DNA of 64,000 nt from Aspidapion aeneum (GCA_963576565.1 OY755039.1:77746289-77810288), one strand, 5' to 3'; shown: positions 43,541 to 55,423, counted from the stretch's first letter. Made by a program: numbers and translations. Notes: generated by a model from the letters alone, not told the origin.

Positions 43541-43989
43541 ATGTATTCGAAAACTTGCAAAAGATATTTAATTAAAAATTCCACACCAGTATTTTTTAAC
43601 CAATCAAAATGGGTTTTTTTTTACCATTACCATAGCAACTCACGAATTTTAGTGGAAATTTTATCCTCGTGGGTACCCAACAGCGAATTAAATCGGAAAT
43701 TTGTTGACAGGATAATGTTATTGACACAGTAGGTACTGATTTTAATTATTTATTCGATTTTTATACATTTCAATTACATAGTTAGGATTTTTTCTGTATT
43801 CTTCGGACACCTCAAAAAACTGGACTTTGAATGGAATGATTTAAGTATCTATTTCTAATAAAATATATAGGTATTGGACACGATTTTATTCACCATTTTT
43901 GCATTTAGCATGGTTATGAATGATATACTAATAAAGCTCGTATAAGAAATTGCTAATAACGTAAAAAAGCAATTTTCTACCATTTGTAT
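43541..43989. other. Spacer after LINE
   Basis: Unassigned; contains GGAAATTTTATCCTCGTGGG, a phrase loosely like the MITE at 44961. No gene. Confidence 0.3.
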
Positions 43990-44760
43990 TAACACAAAAC
44001 GTATGTTAAATTGAATAATCAACTGTGTTGAGTCTTAAAATTATATTTCCGTGCAACTACAACAGGTAGAAGTCAACAATTTAAATGGCTAAAATTGCTA
44101 GCGAAACTGTGACACAAACTAAATCTGGTTATGTACCTTTATGAAAAATCGTAAAAATTATAATTTTCCACCACATGTAGTAGCCACAAGTAACTATAAA
44201 ATGGAAGATATAATATTTTATACTGTAAAATGGTATTTTTGTGTTACAACAATGAGTAGAAATCATCAATATAGAGGCTAACAATCCATTGGTGACGAAA
44301 CTGCGAGTGAACTGAACGTGATGTACATATATAAAAAACTAATAAATTTTTTATTTTTTACCACTTGTAGTAGCTCAAAATTACTAAAAAATTAAATATT
44401 ATAATATTCTTCCTTGTAAAATGATATTTCTGTGTAACTACAACAAGTAGAAATAACATCTAAAAGGCTAAAAAGTCATTGCTGCCCAAACTGCGAAGCA
44501 CACTAAATTTGTCTATCTACCTATTGAAAAATTGATCAAAATATAATTTTCTACCACTTGTAGTAACCCAAAATTACTATGAAATAAGAGAATAAAATAT
44601 TTTACATTCTAAACTGGTATTTTTATGAAACTACAATAAGTAGAAATTAATCTAATTGGTGCTGAAACTGCAACGAAAATAAATTTGTTCATGAACCTAA
44701 GTATATGAAAATAAAATTAAGAAAATTTTCAACTATTCCTCTTGTAGTCATAAAAATAAT
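43990..44760. repeat. ~190-bp tandem repeat, four diverged units
   Basis: The motif ACTACAACAGGTAGAAG recurs near 44054, 44242, 44435 and 44629 (periods about 188-194), each followed by GGCTAA...GAAACTGCGA-like and CCACTTGTAGTAGC-like blocks. Inside each unit the CTACAACAAGTAG and CCACTTGTAGTAG phrases are inverted relative to each other. Satellite-like, no coding. Confidence 0.75.
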
Positions 44761-44960
44761 AAATCACCTTTTAGTTTTTAATTTAGGCAGATAGAATGAC
44801 AAAATATGATTTGCCATAGTAACTAAAATAATTAAATCAATCAAAACTGTCTATGTTTTGCTGGTGTCTTGTCGAAAAAATTGGCATTGTGAGTCAAAAA
44901 ATAAATTTAATTGATCTCAATTTTTAAACATAATTTGGTGTGGAATTTTTTTACCGAATA

Positions 44961-45090
44961 CCACGCGAGGTTAAATTAAATCCGGAAATTTTTTCTCGCT
45001 AATGAAAATTTTTAGAAAATTATCCCGAGTCGAAGAAGAAAATATTCATTGGCTCGAAAAAATTTCCGGAAATAATTTAACCTCTAGTGG
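44961..45090. mobile_element. 130-bp MITE, TA target
   Basis: CCACGCGAGGTTAAATTAAA at the left is mirrored by AATTTAACCTCTAGTGG at the right; the inner arms share TCCGGAAATTTTTTC. TA on both sides (44959-44960, 45091-45092). Confidence 0.7.
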
Positions 45091-45568
45091 TATTACTAGT
45101 GAAAATCACGAATTATTTATAGCAATGATATAAAAAACAAACTAGGTCTAGACACTTAAGAAATGCAAGATCAAAGTTATTTAAAATTATTTTTAAGTGA
45201 TTCTTTTTTATTATAATTTTTTTGAAATAAGTTTTTTTTTTTGATCATTTACTTGCACTATTTTTGTAGCCCTGGATGCAGTGCTGGAATCACTTAATTT
45301 TGCGTTTTTAGTTTTGATTAGTTTATACTACTTACTTTATGTTACTAGTGATAGTTGAATGTAATAGCAGGTTAAATAAATAAATAAATAAATAAAAAAC
45401 AGAGAAATAGATACAATCCTTAAGCAAGATAAGATGATAATTTTAGGCCCATTGGGCCTACGGCTACGTCCAATCGAATGATTTTTTTCTAGGCATCCTA
45501 GTTTCAAATTTTTATAAACACACAATTTTTAGTTCTTGCTCGATATTTTGAAAACCCCTGTGAATATT
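45091..45568. other. Spacer with an AAAT tail
   Basis: (AAAT)n at 45374-45397 may be the tail of a truncated retroelement lying to the left. No gene recognised. Confidence 0.3.
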
Positions 45569-46231
45569 AGCTCACACATATACTATACTATAGTAGTGTG
45601 AGCTATGGTGATCCTAATTTTTTCGAAAAAAAAAAAGTTGCTCCGATTTCAAAAATGTTTATATATCTTTGCGTTTCAGAAGATTTTGAAAATTTTTTGT
45701 TGCGCCGTCTGTCTGTATGTCTGTCTGTAACGACCAACGCGCATAACTCAAAAACCGCTTGCCCGATTTTAATGAAATTTGGTACCTAGGCTGGGTTCTG
45801 GGTCGAGATGGTCTCATTTAAAAATGAACCAAATCCACCAAACACACACCAAATAAAATGGTGGGGGTAGATTTCAAAAACTAGAGTTTATGTAAATATA
45901 TGGCGTGTGTGATATCAAACGAAAGGTAATTGAGTCTGGAGTTAAGCAAAATAGATTTTAGTTTAAAAAAAGGGTGGGGGTAAATTTCAAAAATTAGAGT
46001 TTACGTGAAAATATGGCGTGTGTGATATCAAACGGAAGGTAATTGAAGGGGTGGGGGTAGATTTCAAAAATTTGAATTTAAGTCAAAACATGGCTTGTGG
46101 GGTATCACACGAAATGTAATTTAGTCTGGAGTTGAATAAAATATATTTCAGTTTTTAGTTATATTAGCTCACACGTACACTATAACTATAGTAGCTAGTG
46201 TGAGCTTAGGGGCCCATATATTGGCAGAATA
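45569..46231 (+). mobile_element. Helentron-type copy H11, full length
   Basis: Left hairpin AGCTCACACATATAC...GTGTGAGCT, AAAAAGTTGCTCCG, a short GTCT tract (about 4 units with one GTAT) at 45707-45728, GCGCATAACTC, three core repeats (the last shortened), right hairpin with TATAGTAGCTAGTGTGAGCT, terminus GGCCCATATATTGGCAGAATA. Flanks AATATT and TTTTTAAC. Confidence 0.8.
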
Positions 46232-46539
46232 TTTTTAACTTCGATACAATATCTGATTGGGCGCGGAATAGCGCAACATTTTTCTTATTAAACCACAATT
46301 GTGTATCTCTTACCGTTTCCGACATCCCCATATAGTTACTTCTATCTGGAATACCCAGTATACAAAAATAAAGTTGCATTTTTTCTTTTGATAAACGAAG
46401 GGCCATCTGGTCAATGGAAGTGGGATTCTTATTTATCTAATTTTAATTTGACTTTCAAAAATCAAAATATTTATTCGTTACTTAGGCCTATTAACAATAG
46501 AATGTAACAGGTCAGTAATTGTATTTAAATAGGTACAAG
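46232..46539. other. Spacer
   Basis: No gene; overlapping ORFs on both strands at 46206-46507 show no domain. Confidence 0.3.
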
Positions 46540-48045
46540 AGTACTATAGTAAAATAAAATTACATTGCGTTCTTACACTAGAACATGTCATATGTATATA
46601 TGTATAACAAATGGTAGATATATATATACACAAATTACAAAAAAAAAACAGAAACGCTCACACACATACTTTTAATAGCACACAATAGTGCTTTGTTACG
46701 CCAAATCTGATTTTGTTCTTTTATTTTTTTGACAAAAACAATTTTAGTTCTTTTAGTTTGTAAAATGTTTCAGTACAAAGAAGTTTCTTAAGTACTTTTT
46801 TAAACTTATCTAAAGATAAAGGTTTGAAATCATTTGGTAACATATTATATAAAGAAATTCCAGCATATACTGGGCTCTTTTTAAAAAACTCATGTTACCG
46901 GGTAGAGTAACAATGAAAAAAGTCATTTTGAGAATACATATGTTTAGTTTTATGTATATGTATTAATAATTTGTAAACATATAGTGAAGTAACAGTGAGA
47001 ATACAGTTTTCTTTAAATATTTGTCGGCATGAATCCGATGGTTTTAGGTTAAAAATTATTCGCAGGACCCTTTTCTGCGAGACCAACACTCTTTTCAAAT
47101 CTGAAGATTGACCCTACAATATTATACCGTAGCTGATAATGGAATGTATGTTGGCGAAATATGCAGTTAGCAATGTCGACCTGCCTAGAGAGGTTTTCAT
47201 GTTATGGCATAGGTGTTTTTGTTAATTTTAGAGCACAATTGATTAATATGTTCACTAAAGTTCAGATGTGTATCAAATGTAACACCTAAAAGCTTAGCGG
47301 TTGCGGAAAATACAACAGGGACATCGCCAAAATGTGTTCCAATTTCCAATGGTTTGCTGTTATTGGTTTTAAATTCCAAATAAACCGTGTTTTGTTAAAG
47401 TTTATATTAGATTGTTGGAAGAACACCAATCTGAAAATTTGGATAAAACAAGATTTAATTTTTCCGTGATATCATTTTTATGTTTGCCATGGATAATAAT
47501 TGTGGTATCATCAGCGTACATTAAGATAATTCCAATCTGGATATGTTTAGGAAGGTCATTAACAAGAATACTTCCCTGGGGCGTGCCTATGTCAGAATCA
47601 TATGTATTGGATAATTTGTTACTGATTTTTACTTTGAACTTTTTTCCCTTGACCAGTGAAGTTAGCCATTGATTGATATTACCTCTTATTCCCAGTTGGT
47701 CCAGTTTTCTTGAAACAAACTCCGGACAGATAGTGTCAAATGCCCGAGTCAAATCCAAGAGAACAGCCATGACATGCTCGTCAACATCCATATAACTATA
47801 TATATTTTGAATAAACTCTACTGTTGCGGTTTCAGTTGAGAGACCCTGTCTAAAACCATGTTGAAATTTGGTTAAAATTGTATGTCGCCGCAAGAAAGAA
47901 TTGAGTTGATTATACATCAGTTTTTCGAAAATTTTGCTAATGCAGCTTGTAATGAAAATTGGACTGTAATTTTCCAAGGATTGTTTGTTGCCTTTTTTAA
48001 AAATTGGGGTGATGTCGTCTACACTGAGAAAAATTCCCACTTACC
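46540..48045 (-). mobile_element. LINE fragment (RT to 3' end), dead
   Basis: Minus strand from 48040: DDITPIFKKGNKQSLENYSP, ISKIFEKLMYNQL, TILTKFQHGFRQGLSTETA, AVLLDLTRAFDTI, then DIGTPQGSIL joined directly to VNDLPKHIQIGIILMYADDT (the LGPLLF stretch is deleted between them), then WCSSNNLI. A frame break near 47400 is followed by KLLGVTFDTHLNFSEHI (47379-47197) and VLVSQKRVLRIIFNLKPSDS (47098-46895). The 3' UTR runs to an A-rich end near 46540. The YADD box is intact but the ORF is broken at least twice. Confidence 0.8.
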
Positions 48046-48059
48046 ATTTATAAAAATTC

Positions 48060-48575
48060 ACTTATCCTAAATAGATACTTCACTTAAATATGAGACAAAA
48101 GATCAGTCTATTTAGGGTAAACGGATCGATCTATTAAAGGGTAATGAAAAACTATTTATAGTAAATAAAAAAATATATAATGGTAAATAGAAACTTAATT
48201 TAGTATTATGCATTTTCTACTTACCTTAACGATTTATCTATTTACCACAAGACATTTTCTTCTTCAGCACTAATATCTTTCTGCTTACTGTAAATAATCC
48301 TTTATTTACAGCAAGTTAACTATTTATTAACGCTAAATAAACCACCTATACTATATAGTAGTTTTTCGATTTCTATTAAAGGTTCGGTTAAGATTTAACG
48401 ATTTCTATTAAAAGTTAATATATTTGTATTAATGTTTAATAGATTAATATTATGGGTTAATAGATTGCTATTAAAGGTTGATAGATTCCCGTTACGGGTT
48501 AATAGATTCATATTAGTAATTCATTATTACCAATGACTAACAAATTCCTATTAACAGTTAATAGATTCATAACAT
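48060..48575. repeat. Minisatellite of TTAATAGATTNNTATTAA-type units
   Basis: Right half (48355-48575): units of about 27 bases such as GGTTAATAGATTCATATTA and GGTTAATAGATTGCTATTA. Left half (48060-48355): related units in the other orientation, such as CTATTTACC and ACTTACCTTAACGATTTATC. The two halves together look like inverted arms made of short tandem repeats. Confidence 0.65.
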
Positions 48576-48594
48576 AAAATTGCATCACAAATTA

Positions 48595-48750
48595 CAGGCG
48601 TGGATCTACGGGGGGGATGCCCCCCCCCAAATCTGAAACTTTACTCAGTTTGACACATAGAACACACCTCCTGGTCACTATGCAAAATAGTTTTGTGAAA
48701 TATTTATTATGATATTTTCCCCCAAAATAAAGTTTCTAGATCCACCCCTG
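48595..48750. mobile_element. 156-bp MITE with 7-bp target duplication
   Basis: Ends CAGGCGTGGATCTA and TAGATCCACCCCTG; flanked by CAAATTA at 48588-48594 and 48751-48757. A poly-G/poly-C pair (GGGGGGGATGCCCCCCCCC) lies at the left. CAG...CTG ends and a 7- to 8-bp duplication suggest a hAT-type MITE. Confidence 0.75.
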
Positions 48751-49126
48751 CAAATTAAGGTTTATCAGAAGGTAAAGTTTATTTATATGAGCACTGTTCA
48801 ATAAATTATGATCTAAACTCTCTTCATAAGGTCACTACACAATTTTTTTTAAAGTTTATTTTCTTTTTTAGTAGTTACCTACTGTCATATTTAAAAAATC
48901 AGAAAAGAAGTTGAGTTCTATAATTTCAGAAACCGAACAAATTTTTTTTCTGAGCTTTATGTAAATTTAGCATCTATAGTTAAATCATCCAGAGGAGTGA
49001 AAGAATGGTGTCCAGTTGTTGTTTGTTTGAGATTTTAATGTAAAACAAATCGTTTCACAGTACCTCCAAACGCATAACATGGGCTTTTACCATGCGTTAG
49101 TTTTGTACTTAGTTTTTTTGAATGCC
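48751..49126. other. Spacer
   Basis: AT-rich, no gene or repeat recognised. Confidence 0.3.
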
Positions 49127-49300
49127 CAGTGGCGTATGCAGAAATTTTCCAAGGGGGTTGGGAGAGGGGGCTTGAGTAAAAGCAAAGTCCTAAAAAACCA
49201 TTTTATTCTTCTTTCAGAAAAATTAAATCTTTAGGAGAAGTTATTCAATGGCTTTGGAAGGATCAAGTCCCAACCCCCCTTCCTCCTCCGTACGCCACTG
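49127..49300. mobile_element. 174-bp MITE with CAGTGGCGTA ends
   Basis: CAGTGGCGTATGCAG at the left, CCGTACGCCACTG at the right; G-rich and C-rich runs (GGGGGTTGGGAGAGGGGG / CCCAACCCCCCTTCC) pair inward. CAGTGGCGTA is a familiar hAT-type terminus. The flanks do not show a clear 8-bp duplication, so it is an old copy. Confidence 0.7.
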
Positions 49301-49374
49301 TTAAACTTGAACCATTTCATTCACCAAAGAGACAAACTATTTAGTGTCAGTGTCTCACCCAAAATTTATTCTTA

Positions 49375-49470
49375 AAACTAAAAAAAAATATCCAACAGTG
49401 TACGAAGATGGTACTTGAACCCACAAACTAGGATGTCACGCGAAACAGTATGTGGGTATAAATAAGACCC
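49375..49470 (-). mobile_element. Possible tRNA-derived SINE fragment
   Basis: The minus strand reads GTTTCGCGTGACATCCTAG then TTTGTGGGTTCAAGTACCAT, resembling the second half of a tRNA-like SINE head (anticodon-side sequence plus a B-box-like GGTTCAAGTACC). The A box is not convincing and no tail was identified. Could be coincidental. Confidence 0.35.
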
Positions 49471-50425
49471 CCTGACGATGATTTTTATATATAATTTTTT
49501 TCTTTTTGCGATCGAATTAAAGAATGTGATTTTTTATATGTTTTAACCAAATAGCCTAAAAGTTGATGTTAAAATGATAGACCCAACTTTTTTATTTAAC
49601 TTTTATATAAATGATACATTGTCAAGTAAAACAAGCTACAAGCGAAGTTTCAATAGACAGATAGACATGCTTTTTTTTTAGTCAAAATTTGCCAATTATG
49701 AGGTTTTTGCAGTTTTTCCAATTTTTAAAAATTTTGTTTGCTGAAACCAATAGACCTAGAAATTTTTCTTTTACCTTGTATGATAGTCAAGCCACTCAGC
49801 TTCAATGTGCGCATAGACATTTTTTTGGTGGACCATATTCCGCACCGGTGTAAATAATTAAAAATTGAGAAAATCATAAAATTACTATGTTTTTAAAACT
49901 ATTTTTGCGATCTCAAAAAAGTGAGGTTATTTATCATCCAACCAATATTAAAGATTTCTTCCGTCAAATTTGTTTTTACATTAGATTTAATACAATCAAA
50001 ATAAAAAAAATTATGGTCGCAACTGTTTTTCATCTTTATTTTACCTTTAAAGTTGTCTGTAAAATACAGGAGGCGACATTAAAAATTAAAATTTATTTAT
50101 TTGGTATTCCTAAGGACAGTAATACATGTTATCAAAATTTGGATTTTTTTCGTGACATGGCAGGTACCCCCATTGGATGATTTGGCGTGGAATTACTCTA
50201 TTACATTTAAAATCCCATTGGCGGTCCGGCTATTATTGACTTTTGGCATAATCTTTACTTAACGTTGTTTAACTTTAAGGAAAGAAAAACTAAATTTAAG
50301 TATATGGTGTTCTGTACAAATGAGGATCAAGTATTAATATTTTATACATACATGGTGATAAAAATTAAATAAGAAATATATAGTGTTTTAAAATGTAAAG
50401 TTTTTTTCTTAATTTTATAGTATAC
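49471..50425. other. Unassigned AT-rich stretch
   Basis: No domain in the 97-codon ORF at 49887-50180, whose lysine- and phenylalanine-rich composition mirrors the local AT content. No repeat boundary seen. Confidence 0.3.
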
Positions 50426-50426
50426 A

Positions 50427-50631
50427 CTGTGTCCCATTTAAAACTTTCCACCAGGGATTTCTCGAGAACTGCTGAAAATTTTTAAAAATGTCGAGACACG
50501 TCGATTATGTTTGCGAGGGGGAGACTTTTTGGCTATCTTGAAATTTTTGTAGCACGAACTCCCTTCGAGGGGTATACTTTACCTCTATATTTTGAATAGG
50601 GGACACTTTTTGGCTATCTTGAAATTTTGCA
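50427..50631 (+). mobile_element. Fragment related to the arms of the 4.2-kb long-TIR element
   Basis: Shares ACACGTCGATTATGTTTGCG, GAGGGGGAGACTTTTTGGCT and ATCTTGAAATTTTTG with the arm segment at 5695-5760, after an ACTGTGTCCCATTTAAAAC start that looks like a terminus. The second GACACTTTTTGGCTATCTTG repeat at 50606 shows internal duplication. Confidence 0.5.
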
Positions 50632-50964
50632 TCCTGGGGGTTTATTCTTTACATGCTCTCTAGGGAGTAAATGTTCTCTTAGATCCACTGTTTCCATTGG
50701 TCAATATCAGATATGTATATGACATAAATTTGATAGTAATGACATTTTTAGTGAATCTTTTTAATAAGAAATCTCCCTTCAAAATTCTCCTATTGCAAAC
50801 CAGGAGAGCAGTTATGTCAAATGTTCTCTCGAAAATAATCTTTTCCGCGTCAGTTTCAAGTCAGACACTATAAACCAGTCTATAAACTGACCAATAGTAA
50901 CGGTGAATTGACGAGAAAATTCACTCCCAGGGGAGCATTTACAGAATAAATCCCCTGATGGGTC
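50632..50964. mobile_element. 333-bp palindromic MITE
   Basis: The left end TGGGGGTTTATTCTTTACAT is mirrored at the right (ATTTACAGAATAAATCCCCTG); the arms also share GCTCTCTAGGGAGTAAATG / CACTCCCAGGGGAGCA and CATTGGTCAA / GACCAATAG. It is inserted in the preceding fragment, whose relative (ATCCTGTTATGCCC) continues afterward. Confidence 0.6.
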
Positions 50965-51714
50965 CTGTCATATCCTGTTATGCCCAATTTTATAGTAGAG
51001 TACATATTTATTTGCATAAACTTTTAGATACATAATTAAGCGAACAGTAGTAATACAACAGCGAATATTCGGTCCTGTCATGTCCTCTCTGGCCCTGTTG
51101 TAAAATTTGAAGTACTGTTGTGAGCTGATGAGCCTTGGGTTTAACTGTACTTACGCCCTATGTATTATAGTTCATGGAAAAACATATGGTGATGTACAGT
51201 GTGTGAGGCCAATGACAAGGAAAAACTGTATTTTGATTTTGCAAGTTTTTTTTTTATATAATGTTTACTTATATTTTTTTTAAATAAACATATTTTGCAA
51301 AGTACCTATTAAAAGTTTGCTTGCCTAACCTCAGTTGGAACTCATATGTGCATATTGATCTGTTGGACTGACCTACCTATAAGTTGTGCCGTGCCTCTTT
51401 TTCATATCACCACAGTGTCGTTATTCTTGAAATCTCCCCGAGCGAGTACTCCTCGAAATTCGAACGAAAGTAGGCGTTTCTCCCCCAATCGTATTCCTAA
51501 AATTCACAACCGAAAAACATGTGACATTTTGGCGACTTTTCACCGGGGAGATCTCGATAGGTGCCGACGTGGTGACTTTTGTCAAAAACTCTGAGATAAC
51601 CTAGAAAATGTTGTTTTGGTTACGTGTGGGTTTTGTTTTTTTAAAGTCTTTTCCCTGTGTTTTGTAAATGTTGAAGTACATTTTTTGGCCTCCATTACAG
51701 GCGTTTCCTTGATA
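50965..51714. other. Unassigned; GC-richer patch 51400-51590
   Basis: 51400-51590 is richer in CpG (CCCCGAGCGAGTACTCC, CACCGGGGAGATCTCG, GCCGACGTGG) than its surroundings and could be a regulatory or UTR segment; its ORF has no recognised domain. No repeat match was found within the window. Confidence 0.25.
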
Positions 51715-51925
51715 AACTCCACTATTAAATCTTTTTGGGCTAAATATTTTTTTTTTAAATTGCTTTTTGAAAAATTATTATTAAAACAAATTTTTAGTTT
51801 TTTTTTATAAATTAGTTTTTGAAAAAACTACTTTTTAAGAAAGTATTATTTTCAAAAATAATTTTTGTAAAAAAAATATTTTTAGTTTTTTTTTGTAAAT
51901 TAGTTTTTTGAAAAAGCATTTTTTT
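51715..51925. repeat. AT-rich tandem, period ~89
   Basis: The phrase TTTTTAGTTTTTTTTT followed by TAAATTAGTTTTTGAAAAA occurs twice (about 51791 and 51879), with AAAATAATTTTTG-like partners. No coding. Confidence 0.5.
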
Positions 51926-54100
51926 TCGAAGAAGGGTTAACACAATTAAACTTTGTCTAAACCTTAAAATCATAGTGAAATATTTTTCACAGTTTAACAC
52001 TATAGAAGGCCTATTACTTAGCAAAAGGTTTAGTCAAGTACAACAAAAGATAGAAAACCTGAATCTGATAAGAAATGTTTAGAGAAAAGTTTAGTCTATT
52101 TCAATTTCTTCTCTGTTAAGTGAGCTCTTCGAACAGAAGTACTTATCCACTTTCCCCTTCGTTGGGGGGGGGGGGCAAGGTCTCATGATGTTGTACTTTA
52201 TGCTATTTTTTCTATTTATTCATGGAAAATATCTAAAAAAATATGTGGTTTGGAACCGAACAGAACCGAACCGAACACCCCACCCCCCGCCCCCTTGGTG
52301 CGCCAATGTAATAATTCATAATAAGTAAAAAAAACTAGAAAAAAGTTTAAAAAAACAAAAATAAACAAAAACGTAACCCACTTTTTTGAAGAAAACATGT
52401 TTCTTTTCCTTTTATTTCAGATTTATTCGCTTTAGTTTAATATTTTTAAGAAAAACGCATTTTTCCCCTATGCACAAAGGATCCGTTCTTAAAACTGAAT
52501 AATTTTTGGGACTAAATCCCTTGTTCTTTTTGTTAACATTACGGCTTATATGGGAAATCGGTTTGTTTGTCCCATACACGTACTAGAAGGATTTGGTTTG
52601 TCCTACGGAAGCCATCTTGGATTGGATCATATGTTTTGTTAGACAGCCCTATTACTTAATTTTTTGGTCCTTTTTTGTAACCCAATCTAAAAAAATGCAA
52701 CATTTATATAGGTTGTTTTACACACTTACTGGAGATGAGTAACAAATTATGAAAATTGGGCTGGCTGGTAGAATTTGATAACTTACTGGAAAACACAACA
52801 GAACACCAAAGGGAAAATACAAATAAAATTTTGGGTAAAATTCGTAAAAATTATAGTTAAAAAACGAATAAGGCGGACTCTAAACAAAACCAAACACCAC
52901 AGAACACATAACATATTGGTCTGCAAAGCGGACCGAACCGTGGTCTTCTGTGACAGAACACTAAAACTTAACACCGCAATCAGCTGATTACAAGTAGTGT
53001 CCTTGGCCACCTTTCTGTCTTTTTTCTATGCTCTAACTTATTTGCTTTTTTCATTTAAGGGCGCATATCGAAAGTGAAAAAATCCCCATTTCTAATATAA
53101 AAGCTACCAACTGGCAACATTTTTGGTCCAATCTTTTCCCCGAATAAACAAGAAAACGAGGTTACGACCATCGTTGAAATTTTGCAGGATTGCTTTTTAA
53201 AAGGTTTGATAGTTACTCTTATTCTCAAAAAAGAAAACAAAAAAATATGACCAAAAAAGAGGAGTTGGCAACGTCTTCTCTTTTCACTGGCTTCGTCGAA
53301 ACTACAGCAAACTGCAATTATTTGTTTTTATTTCTTTTTTATTTTTTTATTATATAAAAAATATTTTAAAAAATCCATTAGATACGTTTGACAATTTGGA
53401 CAAATCCTTTCATATAATAAAAAAACATTATCGTTTTGTTTTCTTATAAAAGAGTTCATTCGGGTATTGTAAAAAGATTTTTAAAATCGTTATAACCATT
53501 GAAAGTGTAGTTCAATGGGTTATTACTAGAGGCGCTGCGTGTGCCTCAGAATTAGGGTCACTGCATCCTGGAAGCCTGGCGTCTGCAGGGGTAGCGACAC
53601 GAGTGTCAAAACCGCACTCATTTTTCCATAGACGTTCGTGAAAAAAAACTCATTTTTATACAGTCTGAGAAAAAAAATGTTTTAATAAAACTTAAAAACA
53701 GCTTAAGAAATAAAAATATTTTCCATGAGTTTTGGGGTTGTGAATATTTATTGTAGGTATATTAATTGTTAAAATTTATTTTCTTCTAAATATTATTTGT
53801 GTTTTTTGTAGAAAAATAATACGTACTAAAAAACAAAAAAGACAAATAAATTTCTATGTTAAAAGTTTATTAATAGAATATAATATATCAAGGGATAAAA
53901 TGAAACTTCTATCACGATGTTTATACGCTATTTTTTACACTGTTTAGTTTTTTCTAAGTTTTTGGGTGTTTTTAGGTTTTGTGTTTTTCTTTAGTCCCTT
54001 GTTATCTCGATCTTTACATTTTAGCAAAAGACAAAAAATGCCCAAATACAGTTCAAGTTTTAGTAAGGTTCGGCTTGTACATTTCATATAAATATCTTAA
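51926..54100. other. Unassigned long spacer
   Basis: No gene recognised. Small features: a G-run at 52165-52176; a GAACC-rich phrase (AACCGAACAGAACCGAACCG) at about 52255-52280, next to a C-rich stretch and GGTGCGCCAATG; CGGACCGAACCGTGG near 52930. The phrase AAAATATCTAAAAAAATATG links 52230 with 22535, so part may be a dispersed element. 53510-53640 is less AT-rich without an ORF. Confidence 0.3.
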
Positions 54101-54107
54101 TATTGTT

Positions 54108-55200
54108 GTTCGAAAGCATTTACTTCGAAAATCATTTTCTTCGAACGGAAATTTGTTAGGAAACATTTTCTTTGAACAGAAATTTGTTCCAAAATATTTT
54201 ATTCAAATGGAAATTTCTTCAAAAAAATTTCTTTAAAAACAAATTTTTCGGAAAAAAATAATTTGACCTGGCTTGTCAAACTTAACACAACTCATATAGT
54301 TCGACTAATGGTGTCTTTTTCTAACAATTTTTGGAAACAAAAACTTCCCTGACTTCTTTCCCGGGATCCAAGAGGGTGTGAAACCAAACCGAACCAACCG
54401 AAACCTATTTTCGAAAAATGATTTCCCTAAATTAGCTTTCCGGTTCTCATTTTGAAAGGTTGAAATCGGTGTTACTCTAACCTTTCTCAATCGAGCCCGT
54501 CAGAGGGTATCTGGACCGGTTCGGATACGTTTGCGATCAATTGACAAAGTTTAGGAAAATACCAATTTCGACCTTCCAAAAGGAAGAAAGTAGACAAATT
54601 TTTAGATAATTTACGATCCCGGGAAAGAAGTCAAGGTTTTTTTTGAAAAAATATGTTAGAAAGAACCTGTCTTAGTCAAACTATATGAATTGTGTTAGGT
54701 TCGGCAATCCAGGTCTAGAGCTTCTTTTTTTGAAAAGCTTGCTTTTGAAGAAAATGTTTTCTATTCGAAGAAAATGTTTTCGAACAACTATTGCTTATGA
54801 ACAAATTTCCGTTCGAAAACAAATTTCCGTTTGAAAACAAATTTCTGTTCAATGAAATGTTTTTTAAACAAATTTCCGTTTGAAAAAAATGTTTTCGAAC
54901 AAATTTCCGAAGGACGAAAATTTTTTCTAACAAATTTTTATTCGAAAAAAATGCTTTCGAACAAATTTCCATTCGAAAAAAATGTTTTGGATGTTTTGGA
55001 ACAAATTTCGATTCGAAGGAACTATTTTCGATCAAGTTTCCGAAGGAAGAAATTTTTTTCGAACAAATTTCCGTTCGAAGAAATGGTTTAAGAGCAAATT
55101 TCCGTTCGAAAAAAATGATTTCAAACAAATTTTCATTAGAAGAAACTGTTTTCATACAAATTTCCGTTCGAAGAAAATGTTTTCGAACAAACTTCTGCGA
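54108..55200. mobile_element. Foldback-like element with minisatellite arms
   Basis: The inner inverted repeat has left TTGACCTGGCTTGTCAAACT, ACTCATATAGTTCGACTAA and GACTTCTTTCCCGGGATCC, mirrored at the right by GGATC-CCGGGAAAGAAGTC, TAGTCAAACTATATGAATTG and GGCAATCCAGGTC. The outer parts of both arms (54108-54245 and 54735-55196) are arrays of a ~35-base unit of the form AACAAATTTCCGTTCGAAAAAAATGTTTTCG. Arms made of short tandem repeats are the defining structure of Foldback elements. The right array is longer than the left. The ORFs on both strands here are repeat artefacts. No transposase. Confidence 0.7.
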
Positions 55201-55297
55201 CCCGTCGTGTTGCTACCCAAAAAAATGCCTAGAGATGGTAAATAAAAATTCTTAGACCCTGAGTTTTTATTGGATATTGAGTTTTTTTAAACTTTTC

Positions 55298-55332
55298 TAT
55301 GAGTGTGTGTGTGTGTGTGTGTGTGTGTGGGC
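55298..55332. repeat. (GT)n microsatellite
   Basis: About 14 GT units, followed by GGGCCTGTGTGTC. Confidence 0.9.
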
Positions 55333-55423
55333 CTGTGTGTCTCTTACTTCTACTTTGTTTTGCAATCATTAATTACAGTGTAGCTACTTTCAATCTTTTT
55401 TTTAAATCTTGTTTTTCCACCTT

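Noticed and set aside
49887..50180. 97-codon ORF
   Set aside because: Composition follows the AT content; no domain, splice context or conserved motif.
52254..52960. GAACC/CCGAA-rich phrases as possible telomeric or satellite repeats
   Set aside because: Only a few irregular units, no sustained array, and not the insect telomere motif.
54715..55245. Long lysine/phenylalanine-rich ORFs on both strands
   Set aside because: Repeat artefacts of the Foldback minisatellite arm; overlapping and periodic, with no domain.
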